Of a stretch of DNA of 64,000 nt, positions 34,347 through 44,786 are shown in pieces. The notes below the pieces were generated by a model that did no database searches, was not told where the DNA came from, and worked only from the letters and a program-made list of their open reading frames with translations. The DNA comes from Flavobacterium sp. UBA6721 (GTDB lineage: Bacteria; Bacteroidota; Bacteroidia; Flavobacteriales; Flavobacteriaceae), in assembly GCA_002454195.1 (NCBI GenBank), contig DKIJ01000024.1:38511-102510 (forward strand). Reading direction: 5' to 3'. Numbering within the stretch: the stretch's first letter is position 1; the number at the start of each line of letters is the position of its first letter. Made by a program: the position numbers and the translations under genes.

Positions 34347-35673
34347 TTATTTACTACTCTTTGGTGTTTTTATTCTGGGAATAGCTCCCACAAATGCACA
34401 AGACAAAAAGAGTTTGTCACTAGAGGAAGCCATCCGACTGGCTTGGGAGAAAAGCAATGAAGTTACTTTAGCCAATACCAAGGTAATGACTAAAAAATAC
34501 GAATTACAATCGGTTAAAAACCACAGATATCCCGATTTGAAAGCTTCTGCTCAATACCAACGATTGACAAAAGCAGATATCGATTTAAAAAGCAATGATG
34601 CAAAAAATGAAAGTGGTTCACAATCAAAAGCACCCAATGTAGACCAATTAGTACTTGGACAAATAACGGCCAACTTGCCTATTTTTTCTGGATTCAAATT
34701 ACAAAACAGTATCAAGGTTTCGGATAATTTATACCAAGCAGAAACAGCCAATGCTTTGCAAACCAAAGAAGAAACGGCTATGCAGGTCATCAATTATTAT
34801 ATTGCCTTGTACCAAGCTGAAAAAACGGTTGAATTGCTTACTGAAAATTACAAAAGTGCAGCCCAACGTGTCAAAGATTTTACCGAATTAGAAAAAAACG
34901 AAATCGTACCTAAAAACGATTTGCTAAAAACACAATTGCAGCTTTCTAAGGTAAAATTGTCTTTAGATAAGGCAAAAAGCGATTTAAATGTAGTGAATTA
35001 TGAATTGGCTACCTTTATAAAATTGAATCCAGAAACTAAAATTGAAGTGAATGAAAGTGATTTGGCTATTTTGGAAATGAATACACTTCCAAAAGATGAA
35101 AATCCAGCATTAGAAAATCGTAAAGATTTAGAAGCCTTACGTTTTCAAGAAAAAGCCAGTTTAGCTAGCATAAAGGTTGCTCGAAGTGGTTATTATCCTT
35201 CGCTATCACTTTTAGCGGGTTACACTACACTGGATTTAAAAAATGTAGTAATGGTGCAAAATGCCATGAATTTTGGAATAGGTCTTTCCTATAACATCAG
35301 TGATATTTTTAAAAATGGAACCGAAGTAAAAATTGCCAAAAGCAAAGCGGCCGAACTTCAAAACGCTGAAAACATGCTAACTGACTATATTAAAATTCAA
35401 GTACAAAAAGCATTAGAGAATTATGATTTAGCCCTAAAACAAGACGAAGTTTACTCACAGGCTGTTGAACAAGCCTCAGAAAACTACCGAATCATCAAAG
35501 ACAAATACGACAATGGTTTAGCGGACACCAATGACTTATTAGAGGCCGATGTTGAACAATTAAGCGCTAAAATCAATAAAACGGTAGCCAAAACGAATGT
35601 AATTCAGAAATATTACAACGTATTAGCAGCTTCAGGCCAATTAAACCAAACTTTCAACCTTTCTAAAATATAA
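34336..35673 (+). CDS. TolC family outer-membrane efflux protein
   Basis: 445 residues with a signal peptide (MKANYLLLFGVFILGIAPTNA, cut near 21). Two repeats of the OEP domain with long helices (AETANALQTKEETAMQVINY; AEQ-type helix YRIIKDKYDNGLADTNDLLEA) form the periplasmic channel. The TDNDLL-like ADTNDLLEADV is typical of TolC C-terminal repeats. It is the outer-membrane duct for the EmrAB-like pump encoded next. Confidence 0.93.
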   Translation: MKANYLLLFGVFILGIAPTNAQDKKSLSLEEAIRLAWEKSNEVTLANTKVMTKKYELQSVKNHRYPDLKASAQYQRLTKADIDLKSNDAKNESGSQSKAPNVDQLVLGQITANLPIFSGFKLQNSIKVSDNLYQAETANALQTKEETAMQVINYYIALYQAEKTVELLTENYKSAAQRVKDFTELEKNEIVPKNDLLKTQLQLSKVKLSLDKAKSDLNVVNYELATFIKLNPETKIEVNESDLAILEMNTLPKDENPALENRKDLEALRFQEKASLASIKVARSGYYPSLSLLAGYTTLDLKNVVMVQNAMNFGIGLSYNISDIFKNGTEVKIAKSKAAELQNAENMLTDYIKIQVQKALENYDLALKQDEVYSQAVEQASENYRIIKDKYDNGLADTNDLLEADVEQLSAKINKTVAKTNVIQKYYNVLAASGQLNQTFNLSKI

Positions 35674-35685
35674 TCGATACCTAAA

Positions 35686-36765
35686 ATGGAAAAGAAAAAT
35701 ACAAATAAAAAATTTATAACTATAATAGGTAGTTTAGTACTATTAGGTGTTATATATGGTTCTTACAAATACATTCATTCCTTATCTCACGAAAGCACAG
35801 ATGATGCTCAAGTAGAAAAATACATGACTCCTATCATCCCTAGAGTTTCTGGTTATATTAGCAAGGTGTACATCAAAGACAATGATTTTGTAAAAAAAGG
35901 AGATACTTTATTTACGATTGACCATAAAGATTACAAACTAAAAATTGATGAGGCCGAAGCAGCATTGGCAGCGGCTCAAGGAAATTATGAAGTTTCTAAA
36001 GCTGATGTAGGTAGTATTTTAGCTAGTGTTTCGGTTTCGGATGCTAATGTAAAATCGGCTACTGGAAATATTCAAACTGCTAAAATCAAATTAGGATTGG
36101 CAACAAATGATTTCAACCGTTACAGCAATTTGTATAAAAATCATACGATTACCAAACAACAATATGAACAGGCTTTAGCTGCAAAACAAGAGGCTGAAAA
36201 TCAAGTTCGCATATTAGAACAACAACAAAGAGCTACCGCTTTTCAAAAATCTGTTACACAGGCTAAATCAGTAGTATCAGACAAACAAATTGATGTCGCT
36301 TCGGCTAATATCAAAAAAGCACAAGCTTTATTAGAAACAGCTAAATTGAACTTGAGTTACACTGTAGTAACAGCAGCAATGGACGGACAGGTTTCTAAAA
36401 TTGACCTTCAACCAGGACAATTGGTACAACCAGGGCAATCTTTATTTTACATTATCAATAACAATGAAGCTTGGGTAATTGCCAATTTCAAAGAAACACA
36501 ATTGAACAAAATGGTTGCTGGTCAAAAAGTAGCTTTAAAAGTAGATGCTTATCCTGATTACGAATTCAAAGGAACCATTACCTCCTTTTCTCCTGCTACA
36601 GGTTCTCGTTTTTCTATTTTACCTCCAGATAATGCAACTGGTAACTTCGTAAAAACGATTCAGCGATTACCGGTGAAAATTAGTATTGATGCGACTAATG
36701 ATATTGAAAAAGTAAAACTATTACGTCCTGGAATGAACGTAGAAGTAGATGTACATATTAAATAA
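35686..36765 (+). CDS. emrA: HlyD/EmrA family membrane fusion protein
   Basis: 359 residues: one N-terminal transmembrane helix (about 9-27), barrel-sandwich start STDDAQVEKYMTPIIPRVSGY, long helical hairpin (about 85-210, alternating Ala and Lys/Gln heptads) and the beta-barrel DGQVSKIDLQPGQLVQPGQSL. Links the inner-membrane EmrB-type pump to TolC. 12 nt after the TolC gene. Confidence 0.93.
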   Translation: MEKKNTNKKFITIIGSLVLLGVIYGSYKYIHSLSHESTDDAQVEKYMTPIIPRVSGYISKVYIKDNDFVKKGDTLFTIDHKDYKLKIDEAEAALAAAQGNYEVSKADVGSILASVSVSDANVKSATGNIQTAKIKLGLATNDFNRYSNLYKNHTITKQQYEQALAAKQEAENQVRILEQQQRATAFQKSVTQAKSVVSDKQIDVASANIKKAQALLETAKLNLSYTVVTAAMDGQVSKIDLQPGQLVQPGQSLFYIINNNEAWVIANFKETQLNKMVAGQKVALKVDAYPDYEFKGTITSFSPATGSRFSILPPDNATGNFVKTIQRLPVKISIDATNDIEKVKLLRPGMNVEVDVHIK

Positions 36766-36767
36766 AA

Positions 36768-38348
36768 ATGACAGTAGCAGACGACGATTTAGTAGAATAT
36801 GGCTTTAGGAGGGTTATCATAACCATTACCGCAGTACTTTGTGCTTTGCTGGAAATTGTTGATACCACTATTGTCAACGTGGCTTTGACCGATATGAGGG
36901 GAAGCCTAGGAGCTACCCTAACGGATGTGGCTTGGGTAATTACTGCCTATGCCATTGCAAACGTTATTGTAATCCCTATGACAAGCTGGCTTTCGCAACA
37001 ATTTGGAAGACGTAATTATTTTGCTGTATCGATCATTATTTTTACAGTTTCTTCTTTTTTATGCGGAAATGCTACTAACATTTGGGAATTAGTTGCCTTC
37101 CGATTTGTACAAGGTTTAGGAGGTGGCGCATTGCTGGTTACAGCCCAAACCATTATTACCGAAAGTTATCCTGTAGCTAAACGAGGAATGGCGCAAGCTA
37201 TTTACGGAATGGGTGTAATAGTGGGCCCTACATTAGGGCCGCCATTAGGAGGATATTTAGTAGATAATTTTGCATGGCCTTATATTTTTTACATCAATAT
37301 CCCTTTAGGAATTATTGCTACATTGTTAACCTTAAGCTTTGTAAGAAGCCCTAAATACGGTGAAAAATTAAAATCCAATCAGGTAGACTGGTACGGAATT
37401 ATACTTTTGGCCTCTTTTATTGGTTCTTTACAATTTGTTTTGGAACACGGACAACAAGACGATTGGTTTAATGATAGTTCAATTGTCGCATTAAGCATCA
37501 TCTCTATATTTGGGCTCATTCTTTTTATCTGGAGACAATTAGTGTACAAATACCCAATTGTAAACTTAAAAGTATTAAAAGACAGTAATTTGCGAATTGG
37601 AACTATAATGAGTTTCATCATGGGTTTTGGATTGTACGGTTCAACATTGATTATTCCTATTTATACTCAGGCTATACTAGGATGGACAGCTACTGACGCT
37701 GGTTTATTATTGATTCCTGGTTCCATCACCACAGCGATAATGATGCCTTTTGTAGGGAAAATGATTCAGAAAGGTGTTCCTCAAAGTTACATGGTAGCAG
37801 TAGGGTTTTTAATCTTCTTCATTTTTACATTGAGCATGTATTACAACATGACTCCTGATACGGGTGTAGAACATATGTTTTGGCCTTTAATATTAAGAGG
37901 TGTTGGTTTAGGATTGCTTTTTGTACCTATCACTACCCTATCACTCTCAACATTAAAAGGAAAGAATATTGGTGAAGGAGCTGCTTTTACAGGAATGATG
38001 AGACAATTAGGTGGTTCGTTTGGTATTGCCATCATTACCACTTTCATCACCCGATTAACACAGATGCATCGTGTGAATTTAATAGCCAATCTTGACAGTA
38101 CCACTTTTGAAGTACAACAAAGAATAGCTCAGTTGCAAAAAGGTTTTATGGCTAAAGGGTATTCGATTAACGAATCACTGAAAAAAGCTTACGAAGTACT
38201 TGATTTTTCGGTCATTAAACAAAGTACTGTTTTAGCCTACATGGATATTTTTCTCTATCTAGGTTTGCTGTTTTTATGCTGCATTCCTTTTATTTTATTA
38301 ATCAAAAAAGGCAAAAACAAAGTCAATCCTGCCGATGCAATGCATTAA
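36768..38348 (+). CDS. emrB: DHA2 family multidrug efflux MFS transporter
   Basis: 526 residues, 14 predicted helices. DHA2 features: VDTTIVNVAL-like IVDTTIVNVALTDM near the start (about 28-41), motif A region WLSQQFGRRNYFA, motif C MGVIVGPTLGPPLGGYLVD (about 148-166). It starts 2 nt after emrA. Together with the TolC and TetR genes this makes a complete tripartite drug or toxic-compound exporter; the substrate is unknown. Confidence 0.94.
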   Translation: MTVADDDLVEYGFRRVIITITAVLCALLEIVDTTIVNVALTDMRGSLGATLTDVAWVITAYAIANVIVIPMTSWLSQQFGRRNYFAVSIIIFTVSSFLCGNATNIWELVAFRFVQGLGGGALLVTAQTIITESYPVAKRGMAQAIYGMGVIVGPTLGPPLGGYLVDNFAWPYIFYINIPLGIIATLLTLSFVRSPKYGEKLKSNQVDWYGIILLASFIGSLQFVLEHGQQDDWFNDSSIVALSIISIFGLILFIWRQLVYKYPIVNLKVLKDSNLRIGTIMSFIMGFGLYGSTLIIPIYTQAILGWTATDAGLLLIPGSITTAIMMPFVGKMIQKGVPQSYMVAVGFLIFFIFTLSMYYNMTPDTGVEHMFWPLILRGVGLGLLFVPITTLSLSTLKGKNIGEGAAFTGMMRQLGGSFGIAIITTFITRLTQMHRVNLIANLDSTTFEVQQRIAQLQKGFMAKGYSINESLKKAYEVLDFSVIKQSTVLAYMDIFLYLGLLFLCCIPFILLIKKGKNKVNPADAMH

Positions 38349-38393
38349 TCCAGATTGCAGAATTTAGATTTCAGATTATAAAAGCTTGATAAC

Positions 38394-38429
38394 AAAAAGC
38401 CGTTCCGAGATCAATCGGAACGGCTTTTT
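38394..38429. terminator. Terminator of the efflux operon
   Basis: A perfect 15-bp stem, AAAAAGCCGTTCCGA (38394-38408) and TCGGAACGGCTTTTT (38415-38429), 6-nt loop. It also serves the convergent yaaA gene. Confidence 0.9.
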
Positions 38430-38498
38430 ACTTATTTATACTTTAAAATTTCACTTAAAAATTCAAAAACTTATATGACTTATATGTTTCAAAAAAAA

Positions 38499-39257
38499 CT
38501 ATCGAGTAAAAACCAAATGATTCCCTTTAGACAAATTAGCATCAAATTGATAGCCTTCGTAATTAAAACCTTTTAAATCTTCAATCGTTTCTGCCTGAGT
38601 ATCGATAATATAACGCACCATCATTCCCCTAGCCTTTTTGGCAAAAAAACTAATCATTTTTAATTTACCATCCTTATAATCCTTAAAATCAGGAGTGATT
38701 ACAGGAACTTTCAACGCTTTGGCATCAATAGCTGAAAAATATTCATTGCTGGCTAAATTTACGAATAACTCATCCTTTTTTAATTCTTTATTCAAAGCAT
38801 TGGTTAAGGTAGTTTTCCAAAAATCATAAAGATTTTTTTTGTCTTCGATAGGCAATTTAGTCCCCATTTCTAATCGATACGCTTGCATCAAATCTAATGG
38901 TTTCAAAATACCATACAAGCCCGATAAAATTCGTAATTTATCCTGAAGCACCTCCAGTTTTTCAACCGGAATCGTAAAAGCATCTAAACCTGTGTACACA
39001 TCTCCATCAAAGGTATAGATGGCAGGACGAGCATTTTCAGTGGTAAAAGGCGTTTTCCACTCTTTATTGCGTTGCCAGTTCAAATCAGCCAACTTATCCG
39101 AAATAGCCATTAATTCGGATAATTCTTTTGGAGATTGCTGTTTTAAAACTTTATGTACTTGACGAGATTCCTTTAAAAAAGAAGGCTGTGAAAACTGAGC
39201 CGTAGGCAATTCTCTCTCAAAATTTAACGATTTGGCAGGGGATATAACTATTTTCAT
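38499..39257 (-). CDS. yaaA: Peroxide stress protein YaaA
   Basis: 252 residues of the UPF0246/DUF328 family; in E. coli YaaA lowers free iron during H2O2 stress and binds DNA. Signature MKIVISPAKSLNFE at the N-terminus, YTGLDAFTIP near 90 and FFAKKARGMMVRYII near 205-219 are conserved. Length is standard. A minus-strand -7 TATTTTTG lies at 39288-39295. Confidence 0.94.
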   Translation of the reverse strand: MKIVISPAKSLNFERELPTAQFSQPSFLKESRQVHKVLKQQSPKELSELMAISDKLADLNWQRNKEWKTPFTTENARPAIYTFDGDVYTGLDAFTIPVEKLEVLQDKLRILSGLYGILKPLDLMQAYRLEMGTKLPIEDKKNLYDFWKTTLTNALNKELKKDELFVNLASNEYFSAIDAKALKVPVITPDFKDYKDGKLKMISFFAKKARGMMVRYIIDTQAETIEDLKGFNYEGYQFDANLSKGNHLVFTR

Positions 39258-39347
39258 AAAGGCTTATTACAAATTTATAACTTGATTCAAAAATACTAAT
39301 TGCAAACAAAATAAAATCTAAAGCTTTTAATAAATATTGTATTTCGC

Positions 39348-39355
39348 TATTTTTG
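39348..39355 (+). promoter_or_regulatory. -7 element of the nhaA promoter
   Basis: TATTTTTG at 39348-39355 matches TAnnTTTG, with only a T-rich partial -33 at the right distance. The leader before nhaA is about 44 nt. Confidence 0.45.
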
Positions 39356-39402
39356 TGATTCTCCATCTCTTACTAAATCGTTAAGAGAAATAAACCATTA
39401 AG

Positions 39403-40560
39403 ATGAAAAAAACAATTAAACGCCTTTACAAAACAGACCTATTTAAAGAATTCTTTGAAAATGAAAAATCCAGTGGACTGGTATTAATCGCCTGCACGAT
39501 TGTTTCTTTATTGCTGGCAAACTCTGCTTTTTCAACTGACTATTTACATACTTGGCACATGAAAATAGGTACAGAAAGCCTTGAATATTGGATTAACGAT
39601 GGCTTAATGACTATTTTCTTCTTACTCATTGGATTGGAACTTGAACGAGAAATCTACCTTGGCGAACTTTCTAACATCAAAGAAGCCTTATTACCCATAT
39701 TTGCTGCTCTTGGAGGGATGTTAGTCCCTGCTGGTATTTATTTAGCGCTCAACTGGGGAACTGTGGCACAATCGGGAGCTGGAATCCCTATGGCTACTGA
39801 CATTGCTTTTGCCTTAGGAGTCTTGTCTTTATTAGGAAACCGTGTTCCTTTATCCCTAAAAGTATTTTTAACTGCTCTTGCGGTTATTGACGATTTAGGC
39901 GCCATACTTGTGATTGCTATTTTTTATACTAAAACTATATTCTGGTTCAATTTAGGAGTTGCGGCAGCTATTTTATTGGTTCTTTTCATCCTTAATCGAA
40001 TGAAAGTAAGAAACCTAATTCCTTACCTTATTGGTGGAGTAATTATGTGGTATTTTATGCTGAACTCAGGAATACATGCTACCATTACAGGGGTTTTATT
40101 GGCATTTGTAATTCCTTTTGGAGATGGAAGCGAAAAATCGGTTTCTTATCAATTGCAACATTATTTACACAAACCGGTAGCCTTTTTTATCCTTCCATTA
40201 TTTGCCTTAGCCAATACAGCTATCGTTCTAGGTTCAGATATTGCTGAAACATTACACTTACATTACAGTAAGGGAATCATGCTGGGTTTAATCGCTGGAA
40301 AACCATTAGGAATTGCCTTGTTTAGCTTTTTAGCAGTCGCTATTGGTCTATGTAAATTACCTAAAGACTTAAATTGGAAAACTATCATTGGGGTTGGTTT
40401 CCTAGGTGGAATTGGATTTACGATGTCCATTTTTGTAACCTTATTGGCTTTTGATGATCACCATATCATTAACAATGCTAAATTTATTATTTTACTCTCT
40501 TCACTAACCGCTGGTATTATCGGTTTTATTGCCTTAAAACTAAATTTACGAAAAAAATAA
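39403..40560 (+). CDS. nhaA: Na+/H+ antiporter NhaA
   Basis: Electrogenic Na+(Li+)/H+ exchanger of the inner membrane. 385 residues and about 12 helices. The ion-binding pair Asp163-Asp164 in AVIDDLGA has the same numbering as E. coli NhaA; MATDIAFALGVLSLLG and NSGIHATITGVLLAF are also conserved. It overlaps the DUF389 gene by one base (TAATG), so the two are translationally coupled. Confidence 0.97.
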   Translation: MKKTIKRLYKTDLFKEFFENEKSSGLVLIACTIVSLLLANSAFSTDYLHTWHMKIGTESLEYWINDGLMTIFFLLIGLELEREIYLGELSNIKEALLPIFAALGGMLVPAGIYLALNWGTVAQSGAGIPMATDIAFALGVLSLLGNRVPLSLKVFLTALAVIDDLGAILVIAIFYTKTIFWFNLGVAAAILLVLFILNRMKVRNLIPYLIGGVIMWYFMLNSGIHATITGVLLAFVIPFGDGSEKSVSYQLQHYLHKPVAFFILPLFALANTAIVLGSDIAETLHLHYSKGIMLGLIAGKPLGIALFSFLAVAIGLCKLPKDLNWKTIIGVGFLGGIGFTMSIFVTLLAFDDHHIINNAKFIILLSSLTAGIIGFIALKLNLRKK

Positions 40561-41867
40561 TGCAAGCAATACTAACGAAAATTTTATCTTATACCAACCT
40601 TCACAAAGGGGAAGAGGATAAATCAAAAGTTTTAGATAATGTAAAAACTAACATTTCTTTTAGAGGTTCTAATTTATGGATTTTAGCCTGTGCTATTGTT
40701 GTCGCTTCTGTAGGTTTAAATGTAAACTCGACAGCTGTAATTATAGGTGCTATGCTTATTTCTCCTTTAATGGGACCTATTGTTGGCGCTGGTTTTGGTT
40801 TAGGAACCTATGATTTTGAGTTATTAAAAAAGTCCTTAAAAAACCTATTCATTGCAACAATTGTTAGTTTAATTGTATCTACCATCTATTTTTTTATAAG
40901 CCCTTTCAAAGAGGCTCAACCGGAATTATTATCGCGAACTTCTCCTAATATTTATGATATCCTTATTGCTTTTTTTGGAGGAATCGTAGGTGCTGTTGCA
41001 ATTACAAGAGTCGAAAAAGGAAATCCCATTCCCGGTGTTGCCATTGCAACTGCCTTAATGCCACCGCTATGTACAGCGGGTTATGGTTTGGCTACAGCCA
41101 ATTTAAAATACTTTTTGGGAGCGATGTATCTCTATGGAATTAACTGTATTTTTATATGTATCTCCACCTTTTTAATCGTCAAATACTTATCCTACCCAAT
41201 TAAAAAACAACTTGACGAAACCACTCAAAAAAAAGTAAAATACTACATCAGCAGCTTACTTATTATTTTTATTCTTCCCAGTATCTATTTTGCGTATCAA
41301 TTATTTGAAGAAAAAAAATTCCAACATGAAATTAATGTTTTTACTGAAAAAGAGTTTACCGAAAAAGGCATCACAATTGTTTATAAAAAATCCGTTTTTA
41401 ACAAAAATCCAAAACGTTTAGAATTGGGTTTTCTTAGCAAACGATTTAACAAATCCGAAATCAAAGAACTCAACGATAGGCTAAAAGAATACGATCTAAA
41501 AAACACAAAGCTGATTATTAAACAAGACACGACAGATTTAAAAAGTGACATCTTAAACGAAATCAATTTTAACAAATCCACTTTAAGTGAAAAAGACGTA
41601 ACTATTCTTTCACTAAAAAACCAAATTGAAGCCAATAATTACAATACCTCAAAACTTCTGGCTGAAATGAAAATTTTGTTCCCAACAATAGAAAACATCT
41701 CGATTTCAAATCATGTTTTTAATGCTACAACTGATAGTATACGAACAGTTCCTATTCTTATTTATAAAAGTAAAAACGAATTAGAACAAGCAGAAAAAAA
41801 CAAAATCATGCAATGGTTGAAACAGCGCTTATCTAAAAAAGATTTCGAAATGTATCGCCAAAACTAA
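40560..41867 (+). CDS. DUF389 membrane protein
   Basis: 435 residues. N-terminal DUF389 domain with about six helices (35-250) and conserved VNSTAVIIGAMLISPLMGPI (about 60-79) and PGVAIATALMPPLCTAG (about 158-174). The C-terminal 180 residues are soluble and charged, with coiled-coil stretches, probably cytosolic or periplasmic. The function of DUF389 is unknown. Coupling to nhaA suggests a link with ion or pH balance (inference). Confidence 0.88.
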   Translation: MQAILTKILSYTNLHKGEEDKSKVLDNVKTNISFRGSNLWILACAIVVASVGLNVNSTAVIIGAMLISPLMGPIVGAGFGLGTYDFELLKKSLKNLFIATIVSLIVSTIYFFISPFKEAQPELLSRTSPNIYDILIAFFGGIVGAVAITRVEKGNPIPGVAIATALMPPLCTAGYGLATANLKYFLGAMYLYGINCIFICISTFLIVKYLSYPIKKQLDETTQKKVKYYISSLLIIFILPSIYFAYQLFEEKKFQHEINVFTEKEFTEKGITIVYKKSVFNKNPKRLELGFLSKRFNKSEIKELNDRLKEYDLKNTKLIIKQDTTDLKSDILNEINFNKSTLSEKDVTILSLKNQIEANNYNTSKLLAEMKILFPTIENISISNHVFNATTDSIRTVPILIYKSKNELEQAEKNKIMQWLKQRLSKKDFEMYRQN

Positions 41868-41905
41868 AAGCTATTTACGACAATAACCCTTTAGAAAATT
41901 TAAAA

Positions 41906-42529
41906 ATGGATTTATTTAATCCCGAATTTAACCCAAAATACAACCGCTTACCCAAAGATGGAACGGTATTGTATTATGGAAAAGTGATGGATTACAACAA
42001 AGCGCATTTTTATTTTAATCGTTTATTAGAAACAATTGAATGGCGTAATGATGAAGCGATCATTTTTGGCCAACTTATTACTACCAAAAGAAAAGTGGCT
42101 TGGTACGGGGATCGCAATTTTAAATACAGTTATTCAAAAATTACCAAAGAAGCCTTACCCTGGACCGAAGAATTACTTGCCTTAAAACAATTAGCCGAAG
42201 AAAAAACAGAGGAAACCTACAATTCCTGTCTGCTCAATTTATACCATGATGGCAATGAAGGAATGGCATGGCATAGCGATGCCGAAAAAGATTTGAAAAA
42301 AAATGGTGCTATTGCATCGATGAGTTTTGGTGCCGAACGTAAATTTGCTTTCAAACATAAATCCACCAAAGAAACCGTGAGTTTGTTCTTAGAAAACGGA
42401 AGTTTACTAGTCATGAAAGACGAAACGCAAACCCATTGGCTCCATCGCCTGCCTCCAAGTATAAAAATAGCAAAAGCCCGAATTAATTTGACCTTTAGGA
42501 CTATCAATACTTTCGAAACCTCTTTATAA
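41906..42529 (+). CDS. alkB: AlkB-type Fe(II)/2-oxoglutarate dioxygenase
   Basis: Oxidative repair of alkylated bases. 207 residues. Iron ligands His123 and Asp125 (WHSDAEKDL) and His180 (HWLHRLPPS), 2-oxoglutarate Arg198 (INLTFR) and the nucleotide-lid sequence YSYSKITKEALPWTEEL are present, closer to the ALKBH2-like bacterial group. It follows DUF389 by 38 nt but need not be related. Confidence 0.93.
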   Translation: MDLFNPEFNPKYNRLPKDGTVLYYGKVMDYNKAHFYFNRLLETIEWRNDEAIIFGQLITTKRKVAWYGDRNFKYSYSKITKEALPWTEELLALKQLAEEKTEETYNSCLLNLYHDGNEGMAWHSDAEKDLKKNGAIASMSFGAERKFAFKHKSTKETVSLFLENGSLLVMKDETQTHWLHRLPPSIKIAKARINLTFRTINTFETSL

Positions 42530-42723
42530 ATTCTTTTCCAAAGTCAAATCTAATTTGTAAAACAAGCTAATTTGTGCATTTTATTTGACGAAAAATCCCC
42601 TTAATTCATTTTGTTTGGGCTATAAAAAGTGATAAACATAGGAAATATTTTGTTTTTCAAGAGACCTTTAGTATCTTTCACATCGATTTAACCAATTTAC
42701 AGCAACCTTAAACATTTAAAAAA

Positions 42724-44682
42724 ATGTTAGAAGAAATGAATGATAACCTGTCACAAACAAATAAGGAGACAGATGGAAACTTAGCTACTGATGTTCAAAC
42801 TACTACTGATGCAGCTAATGACCTAGCTACTGAAGAAACAGTAGAAAACACGGATGTTTTAAAAAAGCAACAAGCCTTAAATGAAATCGAGGCTTCGAAT
42901 GCCGAAGAACACGAAGACGAAACCCTTAAAGGCCGTCATGAAATTCCAATGCTTGACTATGACAGCCTTTCAATGGAAACGCTTGTCGATGAATTGCAAA
43001 AACTGGTTTCGAATGAAGCAGTCATGTCGATACGTGAGCATGTAGAGGAAATTAAAAAGGCCTTTTTATCTAAATACAACCATTTTATAGAGGAAAAAAA
43101 GGAAGAATATTTTGCAGAAAATCCAGACACAACAGAAGATTTTCAATATCATTTCCCTTTAAAATCAAAATTCGATCAATTTTATACCCTTTATAAGGAA
43201 AACAAAAATACCCACTTTAAAAGTCTACAAAATAGTTTAAAAACCAATCTAGACAATCGTTTAGCCATTGTAGAAGAACTAAAAGAGTTGATCAATCCAA
43301 ATGAGAATATTAAGGACACGCTAAAACATTTTAACGAACTTAGAGAACGTTGGAAAAATGCAGGTCCAATTCCAAAAGACAAATACAATCACGTTTGGAA
43401 CAATTATCATTTCCATGTAGAAAATTTTTACGATTATCTGCACCTAGACAGAGAAGCCAGAGACTTAGACTTTAAACACAACCTTGAGCATAAACAAAAA
43501 ATTATTGCACGAGTTGAAGAACTACTTCACGAAGAAGACATCAATAAAGCATTCCGAGAATTACAAGACTTACACCGTATTTGGAAAGAAGAATTAGGTC
43601 CTGTTTCTAAAGAATTCCGTGATGAAATATGGAATCAATTTAGTGATTTAACTAAAAAAATGCATGATAAACGCGAAGTCCTTTTCGAAAAATTGAGAGG
43701 AACTGAGCTAGAAAATCTTGAGAAAAAGAAAAATATTATTGCTCAAATTGAAGAATTGGCTACGATAAAAGTCAATGCACATTCGCAATGGTTGCTTCAA
43801 ATTGAAAAAGTAGAAGCCTTAAGAGAAGCTTTTTTCTCAACTGGAAAAGTGCCCGCAGATGTAAATGAAGATACTTGGGCTGCTTTTAAAAATGCTGTTA
43901 GAAACTTTAATGCCTTCAAAAATTCGTTTTACAAAGACATTAAAAAAGAACAAAACGAAAATCTAAACAAGAAAAATGCCTTGGTTGCCAAAGCAAACGA
44001 GTTGAAAGACAGTGAAGATTTTGCTGCTACAACTCCAATCATGAAGCAAATTCAGGAAGATTGGAAAAAAATTGGCCATGTACCTAGAAAATATTCTGAC
44101 AAGGTTTGGGCTGAATTTAAAGAAGCTTGTAACCATTATTTTGACCGCTTAAAGGAACACCGTAGCGAACACAATACGGAAGAAATGGAAGCTTTCGACA
44201 AAAAGAAAGCCTATTTAGAGACCCTCAAAGAATTCCAACTTGTGGGTGACCACAAAACCGATTTGGATGCCATTAAACAACATATTGAGAATTGGAAAAG
44301 CTTTGGAAAAGTTCCTTTTACCAGACGTCATATTGAAGGTAAATTCAATAAAATACTAGATGCGTTGTTTGAAAAACTAAGTTTGAGCAAAAAAGATTCA
44401 GATATGATGCGTTTTGCTAACAAACTAGAAAACCTTTCGGAAAGTAATGATAGTAGAAAACTAGAAAACGAAAAGATTTTCATCATTCGTAAGATTGAAG
44501 AAGTACAAAACGAAATTTTCCAGTTAGAAAACAACATTCAGTTTTTTACCAACACTAAAAATGCCAAAAAAGAAAACTCAATTGTGCTAGAAGTACGTAA
44601 AAACATTGCTATCCACAAAGAAAGTTTAGAAACCTGGAAAGAAAAACTAAAACAACTTAGAAACCTTAATCAAGAAGAGTAA
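42724..44682 (+). CDS. DUF349 repeat protein
   Basis: 652 residues, highly charged, almost wholly helical. An acidic low-complexity N-terminus (1-70) is followed by about five DUF349 units marked by W(K)xxGPxP-type motifs: RWKNAGPIPKDKYNHVW, IWKEELGPVSKEFRDEIW, AFFSTGKVPADVNEDTW, DWKKIGHVPRKYSDKVW and NWKSFGKVPFTRRHIEG. The last 100 residues form a coiled coil. The protein is conserved in Bacteroidetes and its function is unknown; a scaffold or RNA/ribosome-linked role has been suggested for DUF349 proteins. Confidence 0.9.
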   Translation: MLEEMNDNLSQTNKETDGNLATDVQTTTDAANDLATEETVENTDVLKKQQALNEIEASNAEEHEDETLKGRHEIPMLDYDSLSMETLVDELQKLVSNEAVMSIREHVEEIKKAFLSKYNHFIEEKKEEYFAENPDTTEDFQYHFPLKSKFDQFYTLYKENKNTHFKSLQNSLKTNLDNRLAIVEELKELINPNENIKDTLKHFNELRERWKNAGPIPKDKYNHVWNNYHFHVENFYDYLHLDREARDLDFKHNLEHKQKIIARVEELLHEEDINKAFRELQDLHRIWKEELGPVSKEFRDEIWNQFSDLTKKMHDKREVLFEKLRGTELENLEKKKNIIAQIEELATIKVNAHSQWLLQIEKVEALREAFFSTGKVPADVNEDTWAAFKNAVRNFNAFKNSFYKDIKKEQNENLNKKNALVAKANELKDSEDFAATTPIMKQIQEDWKKIGHVPRKYSDKVWAEFKEACNHYFDRLKEHRSEHNTEEMEAFDKKKAYLETLKEFQLVGDHKTDLDAIKQHIENWKSFGKVPFTRRHIEGKFNKILDALFEKLSLSKKDSDMMRFANKLENLSESNDSRKLENEKIFIIRKIEEVQNEIFQLENNIQFFTNTKNAKKENSIVLEVRKNIAIHKESLETWKEKLKQLRNLNQEE

Positions 44683-44786
44683 TTTCTAAAAGGTAGTTTG
44701 AAGTTAGAAGAAGTTAGAAGTATAAAAACAGTGATTTTCAATTGAAAGTCGCTGTTTTATTTTTTTATATTTCACAACTCACAAAG

